This document shows, in pieces, positions 10,556-22,500 of a stretch of 30,184 bases of DNA. A program made the position numbers and the translations under genes. The stretch comes from Plakobranchus ocellatus. Its lineage: Eukaryota; Mollusca; Gastropoda; Plakobranchidae. The DNA is taken from contig BLXT01007365.1 of the NCBI GenBank assembly GCA_019648995.1, forward strand, positions 1,634,736-1,664,919, written 5' to 3'. Under the pieces are notes generated by a model. That model made no database searches and was not told the DNA's origin. It was given only the letters and a program-made list of their open reading frames with translations. Each line of letters begins with the position of its first letter. Positions within the stretch are counted from its first letter, which is position 1.

Positions 10556-13500
10556 CTACAGGATAATAAACAATCATAGTCTCTCAAAACTCATAGTTTT
10601 ATTGGCCCACATAAATGTAAAAGAACATGGTAAAATGAGATACTTTGCAGCAAAACAAACCTCAGAAAGAAAAGCTCATTTCATGCATACTCGTGAGCAC
10701 CCCTGCATAAATATTAAACGATACTGAATGCACCAAACCTCACTTATTAACACTATTATTAAGCCAGTTTCGATTTTTAAAAAAATGTATGTCATTATGC
10801 AATCTAAACATTTCTTCCTGCCGCAAACTATCTCACTTTGTATTGATGCTACTTATTTCAATATGTGGATTGGTTAGTTCACCATCACAAAGTTAGATCT
10901 TTGCATTTTCTTGAGAATCAAGTTGGTCTTTACCTTTTTGCCTTTTTCAGTACTCATACATATGGTATAAAGTAATTTAACATAAAATTATTCACATGTT
11001 GCACATTTATACAAAACAGATATAGTGTAACACTAAAAGATCACGTTATTCTAAGTTTTGGAATGAATGATGAAACATATATGCCTGGCGGATACTTGGC
11101 AATCAAAATAATTTAGAACTGAAAATAAGGGAAACATGAGGTAAAAATAAGAAAATTAAATACTGAGAAAGCTTTACAAAACGGCTTTTGAACACACTTG
11201 AAATATGATGAGGCATGAAAACTTCCACACAGTCTGTTTTTTCTTCCTCCCAGCGAGCATCTCTACACAGCAATAGTCACACTGGGCTTACTCATGATTT
11301 GCCTTTCACAAGGCTGAGAGAAAAAAATAACATAACTTTCTGTTGTGCATTCATAATTCTCTTTTAAAAAACTTTTACACATACTGGCATCACATTTCCA
11401 TTTTTACATGGCAAGACTGAAACAGTACATGCCTCAGAGCATCAGTCCAGCATATCTGGATCACGTTTTTGGAAGGGCATGGCAGAGGGAAAAAAATGAT
11501 TCAGCTCTGTAATATAGAACAATAAAAATATTCACACACAAAAGAAGCAGTTTTTTCTCTCTGAGGCATCATCCTCATTTAACAAGGACAATTTCACAGG
11601 TTTGCTTGCTTTGATAACAATGAGGAAAAAGCTGTTTAATATCTCGTTTTTATATATACAGGATTCAAGGAGCTCAACTTGTCTCTAATTTTCTCCATCA
11701 GCTGCAGTTATGCCATACACTGTTTTTCAATCACTGAAAGTTAGAAGTCAGACAGCATCTGCAGTACTACAGTCAGGTATAGTTTCACCAACTTGTCAAA
11801 TTTGTCTTGCATTTCTGGAGGGCAAAAAGTACAAAAAGAAGCGCACAAGAAAATTATTAAGATTTTTCAAATTAATTCCACAAGTCGATTGAGGAAGATA
11901 CAATATTGTTAGTGTAAGTGAGTGTGAGTAACTGTGAGACTAAGAAAGAGAGAAGATGGAGGGAGCGTTCATATGGAAGATGTAGAAGAGAAGGTTTCAA
12001 TGATATTCATTAAACGGGCATTTTTCTCCTCCCTTTATCTCACATTTTGTGCAAAAAAAATATGCCAAAAAATACAGGCAGGAATCACTCTTTCTGCAAC
12101 ACCACAGCTAAAAGAAATAATAACTCTTAACAGTGTGTTTTGGAGTGGGTTTTTTTTTTTGTTTGTTTTGGTTTAGTGTGTGTTTGTTGTCTTTTTGTTT
12201 GTTTTGTTTTTAGGCTTTTTTATCCTTACCTACATTTTTTTTTTTTTTTTTTGGCTCTTCCATTTTTGTAAAGCTTCAAATTGTACGAATACCCTAGATT
12301 GCAACAACATGAAAATTTGTAAAAATCCCAGTTGGATGGACCTTTTAATTTCCTTCAACTGCCCAACAAATTTAACAAAGAAATTTTTATTTCTATCTGC
12401 TGTCACATTGCTTTAAAACACTCAGTTAAAACACTTTAACTGATATTTTCGCAATAAGATGTGATTTGAATTTGTTGCAGGTTAGCAAACACGATTTATT
12501 ACACACACTGCACAAATTGAAGAAAAAACCTTTAAATGTCACTTTAAAATCAATCAACTTTTTTTTCAAACTCAATGCTGAAGCACAATATTATTAAAGA
12601 AGAGAATTAAAGACTTAGCAGAAATTTATGAAAGAAAAGCACAATTGTTAAATTCCCTGTAGAGCTGCAGGGACCTTGGGTTGCAGGTTTGAATCCCCCA
12701 TAGATAGCCAGGCCAACAAGGATCAAAAAGCCTGGGATCACCATGGAGGAAATGGGCAATGGGAACTCAAGCACACAAACCTTCATCAAATCTGTTCTCT
12801 TTCTACATGTCTTAGGTTTGGGAATTTTATTTTTTTTTTTTAAATGTTGTTGTTGCTGTTGTTGTTAATACACAACTCTTTATCTGGCAGACTGCTCAGG
12901 CAAAAAGGTATATCACTCACATTTTCTTGATCCAGCACTCTGTAGTGCCACCTCAAGGCTTGTAGGTATGTCTCAAACACCTTCAGCTTTTCGAGTCCCT
13001 CTGAGCCCAGGACTTCATGGAGGTAATCAGAACAACAATCAAACTGTCTCACTTTGGTTTTTAACTTGGTTATCCTGCTTGCTTTCATTGTGATCACAAA
13101 GTTGCCCAGGAGATTTGATCGCTGAAATTTTCATGTGCCAAAAGTGAAAAAAAAAATGAAATAAACTACAATAGACAAATACATAAATGAAATAGCATTC
13201 AGATGACTTTATTCACAATGGAAATTTCAAAAGCTGCAGTCTAAGAAACAGAATTTTTCACAAAACTATCTAAGTGCTTTACATATAAGAGAGTTTCCTT
13301 TTCTTTTCAATATGAGCTTATAGTTTTGAAGTCAGTTTGTTGGGCACAATCCTATTAATTCAAAGTGAACATGTGTTGCCATTAATACTTAAAGAATGGT
13401 TTTCCCTATTTGTCTCTCATTTCAGTGTCTGTCCTGACATCCACTGAGCAAGAAGCACTACAAACCAATGTGAAATCAGAAGACACATCACATTAATAAA

Positions 13501-16500
13501 TAAGACCAAGCTGAACTTGGTGCATAAATCGGACAAGATTGTTAAGACTCTAACAAAAGTACATCCCTTGATAAAAACAGGACTCAATCTAACTCTCTAT
13601 CCACAGTTTTAAAAGACTCAAGAATATCCAGTAGAGTTGCAGTCTTTTTTTTTGTATAAAGTCAGTCTTTTTTCTTTACAGTTATTATCAATTCCCACAG
13701 AATTCATGTTTAGAGATCTCCACTGTGTATACAATATATGGTTCAAAATGCTCAACTCAATTCCTCAATAGCTCTAGATTGTCTTTACAACCATCAATTA
13801 TCGACAAATTTTTTAGGTTAAAAATTATGTAAGTTATCTGATTAAAATAACAATAGAACATTTTTACATCAACTTAAATTTATTTAAACAAATTTGAACA
13901 ACACAGATAATTAATAATATTAGTACAAATCTTTTGCCTGAAGGCTTTATCAGAAAAAAAGGGCAGTACTTTAATAAAGAAAACAATATTTCAGGATTTC
14001 AAGTCCTACAATCTCAAGGCTAAATCTACGTGTTACATCAGCTGTCCTTTGCACTTAACACAAGAAGGGCATTCAACCAATTGCTGAGGCCCACTGTTCC
14101 TTTTTTTTCTATCATTAGAAAATAACAGTTTAGTCCACCAGTTCTGACACCTATCGAATCTATCTCCAGTATTTCTGATTTAAAACAAAATGTCTATGCT
14201 CTAAAACAATGAAAAATACTTTTGCACTGTTTTCTTTTCCAATAAATCAATTTCAGTATTTTTTAATCTAGGAAACAGAACGATGCAATCTTTGAAAAGT
14301 AAACTGCATGTAAAAATTTAAAATAAAATTATAATTATTCTCATAAACAACAAAAAAGCAGACCAGCTTTAACAACTTTTGAGCCTACCTCTGTAAGCAA
14401 CTTCATGCCTTCAGGAGAGTCCCTCACTTCAGGCCCTAAGGACTCAAGCTCAACTCGAATCTTGAGCAAGAGACTGAAAGGTTTCTTGGGAATGGGCATG
14501 TTGAGAATGAGAGGTGTTCCGCACAAGGCATAGAGGCTCTGCTTCTCCTCTTTCAAAAGGAGCAGATCAGGCACGCGGAAGTGGGGACGGCCAAAGCCAG
14601 GACACTTGTACAGCTCGAGGATATCCCCGGCAACCTGATCCAGTAAAGCCTCCAGCTCAGACTTCACCTTGCCCTGCAGGATGGGGTATGAGGGCTTGTG
14701 GAACTCAAAATCTGTGGTCGGCAGTCGCAGCGCCTCAGGAATATCTGGTTCAGGGAAGTCGCTCTGTCCCGTTTGATCTTTGTTATTGGCCTCAAGCTGC
14801 TTGTGTTTCACACATGCCTGCATAAGATGTTCACACTCTTCTTTCACGTCTGATAGCTTTCTCTCCAACTCTTCTAGGCTCTGTGAACTGTCTTTGTCTT
14901 GCTTGGCTTGCATCAAAAGAATCTCGGCTTGCAACTTCGCTTGCTCCAAAGTTTTCTCCTGAAGCATCGTTTCCTCTGGCATGCTTTTTACGGAAGCCTG
15001 TAAAAAAGCTTGACATTGTTTGATAACATTCACTTCCAAGAGAACCTGCTGGTCTGCAAATTCTTCCAGCTGCTTTTCAGTTGGTTCTTTATCAAAGCAT
15101 TTGCTACTGAAATTTATACTTGCAGTGTTTACAGAATTGTGTGGCAAGCCCATGGCTAGACCAAATGCTTCCACAATCCCACTTGCAAACTGCTGTCTGT
15201 CTTCTTCAGACCGTAAGTTCCCTTTGCTATCATGGGTGATTGATGTAGTGAGTGGAAAAGGAAATGCATCTTTTATTTGTTCTGGTATTATTGCCCCAAA
15301 ATGGGTTATAATAAGTTTCTCAATAGTCACATTGCTTGGATTAAGTCTTCTTTCCCGTTGCTTCTCGTGTTCTCGCATTAAATCTTCAAAACTAGATAGC
15401 TCTGGTTCTGGTGTGACCAACTGTACCACTCTTTTATCGCTGGTATCTTCAGAAAATGGGTTGGGTATGCTGTTCCTCTCTTTTCGTGTAGTAAAGTAAT
15501 CCAAACCCATACGATCAACATCTTTTTTAGCAGTTCCTTCAGAAACGCCCTTGTTTGTAGAAAAGTCAAAGCTATATGTTGGCAAATCTTTCCAAACGGT
15601 ATTATTTTTGCGTTGTGGCCCTCTAGATGTGTAGTAATCTAGCTCATTATTGCTGAAAGTTGCACAAAGCTGCGGTGACCTCTCGTTAGAATGTTTCCTG
15701 TGCGAATCAGATCTCCTAAAAGTCACTGACCTATTCGGAGATTGGGAGGATGTTGATGACCTTCGCTCATATCTGTCATAGTCATGGTTTGAAACTGGAG
15801 AGTGATTATCTCGCCTCTTTCTCCTGCTTGCTGGTGATGTATTTCTATACTGACCAGACTTTCTCTCTACTGGGCTACCGTATCTATTCTTAGGACGACT
15901 AGGACTTCTGTAAGGGGAGTAACTACTTGATCTTGAATGACGCCTCCTGACTTTGCTCCTGGATCTGGATCTACTTTTTCTCCTTGATTGACCTTTGTAT
16001 GGTCCAGGATTTCTCCTCCTCTTTGACCTGGATAGACCTGGTGAACTTCTATCTGATGCGGATGATAGACTCTGATCTGAGTCTCTGGATAAGGACAACC
16101 TATGTCTAGAGCTATGAGATCTTAATGATCCTGAACTGCAGTTTCTGTTTGCTCCGCTTGGCTCAACAGATGAACCCTTGCATATCCTATAAGTACCACT
16201 TGATGTAGATCTCCTGTCTCTTGCTTTCTCAACTCTGAAACCCCCTGGGCTGCTATTTCTTTTAGCTCTGGATTGTTCAGAAGGTGATTTACTTTTGTCT
16301 TCTTTGTTTTTACTTCGAGATGTTGATCTGCTTTCCCTTAACTTTTTAAGACTGAAGTCTTTCTGACTATCCAGCAGTTTACATACCTTGGACATTACCC
16401 TCTTTTTCGGCACTGAAGGTATAATGGAAATGTTTTCGTCACTGCTTTTACTTTGCAAAGAAATCTTTCGTTTTCTCTTAGGGGACACAGTGGTTGATTT

Positions 16501-19500
16501 CAGCAAATTTGCTGGGCTTAAATCTGGTGAATATGGTTTATCTTGACCTTGATTAGAGCCTGAGATTGAAAGCGAGGTTGAGTTACTATCTACTAAATCA
16601 AAGTCTCTGCCCGGAGTAAAAGACGACTCAGCATCTCTACTCTCTGGGGAGGACAAGATGGGAGAGTATTCTCCCCTTTGTTTTGATGACATCTTCTTGG
16701 GCATATGAGTTTTTGTGACAAAAGATGAATTGCTTTCACTGTCTGAACAATACTGATTCCTCACAGTGTTAGTGGGCAGTGAGTTGTCATATCTTCTCTC
16801 CAGCCCTGCTTTCTCCACCTTATCTTCCTGGGGATACCTCACTGGACTTGCCTTCGGTTTTCTTTTTTTACGGGCCGTGGTAGAGCTTTTGTTCAAGGCT
16901 TGAGGCCCTGGTCGGTGGCCAAGGGCAACAGCATGCCTGGAATGCTTGTCTTCATCTTCTTTGCCTGAGCTTGCCTCTGATATGTCACTGTATTTCATGC
17001 CAGGTATATTAACATCCCTGTCTAACCTAATTTTTCTCCTCGTTCTCTTCTTCTTCAATTTCTCCTTACATTTTTCGATGAGTGTCGGTGATAATGTGAG
17101 TGCACTAGAATTTCTCTTGCAAAATTTGCCTCTTGTTGTCCTTTTTCTTGTTTGATTTGGCCGTTTCTGATGATTGCATTCATTTTCAGAGCTCACTGCA
17201 ATAACGTCCTTGTCGCTCTCTGATTGCTGCCTTTTATTGAAAACTGTATCAGTTTTCTTACATATCTTTGCAGGAGTGCTGGAGCTCACCTCCTGTTTGT
17301 TGTCCTCATCCAGGTCAGATAAGTCAACAATAGTGTCCTCCTCATCTCTGCCGCCTGAGCTATGTGACAAGTCATTCTCATCATCCTTTATTTCTCCGTC
17401 CTCTGTTGTTTGGTCTGTATCACTATCAAGCTTTACATTCTCCAGATCATCTGATGGTTTCTCAGGATCTTTTTGTTCACTGCTTACAATCTTTGTTTTC
17501 TTCAAATCCCCTAATGGTTCCTCAGAATCTTCTGGTTGGCAACTTTCATCGGGGTTGGTGTCCAAATCGATGAGCTCATTTAAATCGTGGAGGATTTTGT
17601 CCCTTGCATATGACAAAATATCCATTGGCACATCTTTGAGATAGACTTTGCTCTTAGTTCCAGCAGTGACAGACGCAGTGTTGCTGCTCTGCGAAGGTTT
17701 TGTCACCACAGGAGATTCATTGGTGGAGGATGAGCTATCAACCACAATAGCCCGAGAGCTGGAACTTTGGCTTAACTTTTTTTCCAACATATCAGACAGA
17801 TTGCTGTTCTCATTCTCGCCTACAGTATGCCTCAGCGCAACTTTCTCTGCTGGCCTTCTATATGCTGCATTTATATTCGTGGAGGATTTGGGGTTTTTAT
17901 CATCAGGCGGAGTTTCAACTAAGGTTTCACACATTTCATCTGAGCTGGTACTTACAACTGTCTCGCCTGTCGAGGGTTTCCTTTGATCCTCTTTTTCCAA
18001 TATATTTTTGTTAAGCACAAAAATATCAGATTCAGTTGCACTGTTGAATTTAGCATTATGCCTGCTTTCACTATCATCAGCTTCTTTGACTGCGTGGTGC
18101 ACTGGACTTCTCTTGTTATCTTTAGGGTAAGAAGATGATACCTGTACTGTGTGGTCATTGTCATCACTACCACTGCCGTCATAATCAACAAGAGAATGCT
18201 TGCTTGTAGAACACTGGCTATCTGAGAAACTTGTTGTAGAGCTTGGCACATCCAATAAAGCACTTGTACTATCAGGTAGAATATCATCCCTATTATTTGC
18301 AACCACCTTTTGTCCTGGAACTATCGCATTATCAGGGGTTGCTTTTTTTTCAGAAGATCTGGAACCTGCAACAACAGTGTTGTCTTGAAGTTCGATTAGC
18401 TCGGAATCCAAACTTGTACTTTTAGATGAAATTTCTACAGTGCTAAAATCATCTTTCTTGACACTGCTCTGTGCATCTAGAGTAGGAGCACATATTTCCT
18501 CTTGTCCAAAAGGCAGGAAAGGCGTGCTTGAACTACCAACAGGCGATTTGTTTTGGGACTGGCCTAAGGGGACCTGTTGGCTACAGCTTCGTTGAGGATT
18601 CGATATGTTCTCCTTTGCAGATGCAGTTACGGCCTCCGAGTCAGCTCCTGCAACTCTTGCCTCCATTTTCTCTTTGAAATGGCCTAATATTTTTTTAAGT
18701 TCAAGCGTACTTAAATTTGGTATATGTTGAACAAATTGGTCTATATGATCAACAATCTGAGCAGTAGCTGCTCTCAAATGGGGGCTGGATCCTTCAGGTG
18801 TATTAGCAGCCATATTTATTGAAGGTGAGGACAAGGATTGAGATCCTATACTCTCTTTGATTATGCTGTCTGCTTTTTCTAACACTGGTTCATCTTCTCT
18901 CCCACTCGCATGAGGCAATAAGCCATCTCTCTCTGAAACCATGTCTTGGTTGCCAACTTGTTTTTGGACAAAGCTATCAATTTTCTCACTTTGCTTAGTT
19001 TGCGGAGCTGCTGCATTTTTGTGCACATTGGCAAGAATCTCTTTCAGCTTTTCTACTGAGGAAAATTCTTTATGAGAAACTGTACCAGTGGATGATTGTG
19101 GCAAGCGAGATGAGATAAAAGATTGTTTTGTAATTTCAGCTTTATCACTGTCATACTGAATATCCCTTTTGTCTTTATCTGTAGAGGAAGCTTTAGCTGT
19201 TGCCGCAGGTTTGCATTTGGAAAAAGCTTTGAGTATGCTCTGACACTTCTGTCTATGTGAGGCTGGGCCAAACATTTCAGGCAACATCATCTGTAAAGTG
19301 GCTGATGTTTCACTCACATCCTTTTCAGTGTCTGGGTCATTTCCTGTGGCTAAACCGTGGTCCGTGGAATGATCTGGCTCACGGCACAATTGATCATGAA
19401 CTGGATATTGTGGAGGAGAATGTTGATTTGAACTTGAACCACTCATGTTTGATTGTGTCCAGTTGTCCTCTTGATCAGATTTGCTGTTTGGTTTATTCCC

Positions 19501-22500
19501 ATTTTGCGGGCAATGATCGTATCCATCAGACATGCTGTTGCCTCCGGAAACATTTGAAAATATGTTGAAGGAATTCTCAGAACGTTCAGGATCTACGCCA
19601 TAATTCTGCATCTGCTTTGTCAAAAATGGAGGATTATGAGAATGTTGCAGGCGGTAGTCTTTATCACCATAATCATAGGGCTCAAACTTCTCAGGACCCC
19701 TCCAGAAGCCCATGTGTGAACTCTCATAAATGTTTTGTTCTCTAAATCTATGATGACTATCACTCATCGCTGATGGTGGTACGCTCTTCTCTGACATACC
19801 AGCACCATATTGTATTGGCTCCGGAATGGGGAAGCTGTTGTAGTTTCCATACAGAGAAGAGTTCTTCTGCCATGATGAGACCTGCTTGTTGGCAGGGTTA
19901 GTCTGCCTGTAATCAATATCACCATATTCATTACTGTCTACATCAGCTGGGGAAATTCGTGCTGACAGACCAGGTGCGGCGTACAGAGAAAATATATTTC
20001 TTGTTTCAGAGGTCTGCCTTGGTGGGCAGCTATAGTTCTTTGGGTACTCCAATGATGGCTCATTCTCACTTTCTGACTTGTTCTCTGTTAGTTGCATGTG
20101 TAAAGGCGTTGAATTTTGATGGACGTTATCAAAACTAGGTTGGTCCTCCGTTGTTGGGTTGCTAGGAGAGTACAGCTCATCACATGGATTGTCGTCAGGG
20201 CATGTTTTTGGCACAAATATAGACAGAGCTTGGGTTGCATCATATTTGGAGTCGATGCTTTCAGGATACATTGAACTTTCGGAGGTTTTCAAACAGCCTG
20301 ACATTGGAGGAAGAGAACTATCATGGTGAGAAGAAACCTGAGGATGAAACTGGGAACCAAAGGCTTGTGCAACTGCAGGAGATAATGTGTGGGTTACAGT
20401 CGTATGAGCTGTGGATACAGATTTGTCCATGGTGGTAAACAGCTCTGTGCTAACACCCCTTGGTGTACTTTGAGGCAAGTTGATAACTATTTTTTTCTTC
20501 ACAGGCTGTATTATTTTCTTAGGTGCACCAAATTCATCATCATCTCCATCATCAGGGTCATGACTGTCTGAGCTACTTTGCTTTGTTATGGAATCTTGAA
20601 ATGAAGGTTCTTTGCTTTTAGTCACACTCTCAATTATTGCACCTTTTTCCACTGAGTTTTCTTCTCCACTATGTTCAATTGTTGTTTCTTTCCCATATTT
20701 CCCACTCACATTTTCCATTGATTGAGTTTTTTCAGGAACAGCTGTAGATACAATATCTTCACTCCAAGCATTCTGTTGCAAGGGTCCATGCTGTGCTAAT
20801 TCTCTGCACATAGAGATTTCACTTATCTTTGTTTCTGTTTTGTCTTTGCTTGTGTTTAGGATTTCTTGCTCATGTCTGCCTGCCAGAGTAGCTATCCGAA
20901 CATCTTCACTTGATTTTCTTCTTTCCAAATCTTTTACTTGGGCCTCTGTTCTGTTATCTCTTTGTAAATAATCTCTCCTATCCTCTTTTCTATCCCTTTG
21001 ATTCACATTTTCTTTTGTTCGATCAGCTTTCCTTTCGTTCTCACGTTTATTTCTTTCATATCTTGCCCTGTATTCCTCTGATGATTTTCTGTTGTGTGAT
21101 TTTTTCTCTAGAACAGATCTTTTCTCTGGACTTCTCTCTCTTTCACTGTGGCCTTGCCGACCTTTATCTTTGGTAAATTTTTCATTGCTTCTCTGGTCAT
21201 ATCCTTGAGATTTAGCCTCTGCCCAAGATTTTTCAGGGTCTCTCTCCTTGTTTGTTTGTTTGTACCGTGGATCCTTCTGTTTTTCATACCTCTCAGATCT
21301 TATTTCCTTCCGCTTATGATTGCTGGAATCAAATTTCCCTCTGATATCTTCGTTTCCATTCTGTTTAACTTTGTCTTTTCCACTGCTTTGTCGCTTTCCT
21401 AACATATTTTCTTTCCTGCAGGCCTTTCTAATATCATGTTCTAAATGCTTCTGTACTTTTTCCTTTTGTTTCAACACTTGCATAAGAATGTCTCTCCTTT
21501 GTTCTTTTTGTTTCAGATTGTCATTTGATTCAGGCGTGCCAGTGCTTTTCCAATGTTCCTTGGCCATGCTTTCTTTGGCAACCTTCCCTACTGAATCTGG
21601 ATAAGCAGGCCTTACGGAGTCACCATATTTAGCGCCTGGCTCCTTGACCGACCCTCGCCCTTGTTCTGACGACCCTTTGGTGCTATCATCGCTGCACAAA
21701 ACTGTATCTGGTGCTTCTCTCCTACGGATGTCCTGAGATGATCCTTCAGAAGCAGCTGTCCTCTGTGCCAGCACTGGTTTTGCACTGCAGAGAGGAGAAC
21801 TCCTCAGGCTCATCTCCTTTGTGCTAGAAACGTGATGAGCAGCAACAGAAACTGCATTAGAGACAACCACACCCTCTCTATTACCGGCAGACTTTGAGAT
21901 GTTAACACATGCATTTCCAGACACATCCACATTAGCTGTCAGATCTTTTGTTACCATCTGTGAAACATCTGAGCCAGAACCGGCACTATCTAAAGCTTTA
22001 GGCTTGGAGGAAGAGGTATTCCAAATGCTCTGATTCTCAACACGTTGCTTTAGATCTGGGTAACTGGAGATGCTGGTTTTTTGTGCTTCTGTTGGGTTTA
22101 TTGTAGAAGATGCCATGGATTTGACAAAACTCCCTTGTTTCGCTTCTCTGGGTGGGAAGTTTGCATATTGCTGGGTCATGTTTTCTGCCCTTTCAGCACC
22201 ACCCCAAGAGACGCTTGCAAAACTTGAAGTGGCTGTGTTTGTATTTTGTCCATGTGGAGTGACAATCCTCCCAGGCAATCTATCTACCAAGTCTGCTTCT
22301 GATACATTCCATATGACATTAGTACCTCTGTGAACTTCAGATGCAGGAGGTCCCTGTTGCTGAGCATTGGCAGAAGGGCTGTCAGCATCCATATGTGTCG
22401 CTGCTGAAGGCCTCTCATCATGGCAGCTTAGTGAGTCACTGGAGGCACCATATGGCTCATCACTTTCACAAAGTCCATGATTTGAGCACGGTTCAAAATC

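Larger units (their letters stand above)
10556..12920 (-). other. Intron (2.37 kb) of TASOR/TEX15-like gene
   Basis: GTGAGT donor and TGTAG acceptor. It contains the trinucleotide repeat at 12845-12868, long T tracts (12150-12250) and the possible SINE remnant at 12640-12790. The rest is AT-rich without recognisable content. Confidence 0.55.

Noticed and set aside
15020-15499. Plus-strand 159-codon frame, and several others opposite the giant exon (for example 17174-17644)
   Set aside because: They are antisense to a clearly coding exon; their Ser/Leu/Phe-rich composition is what the complement of Lys/Glu/Ser-rich coding gives.
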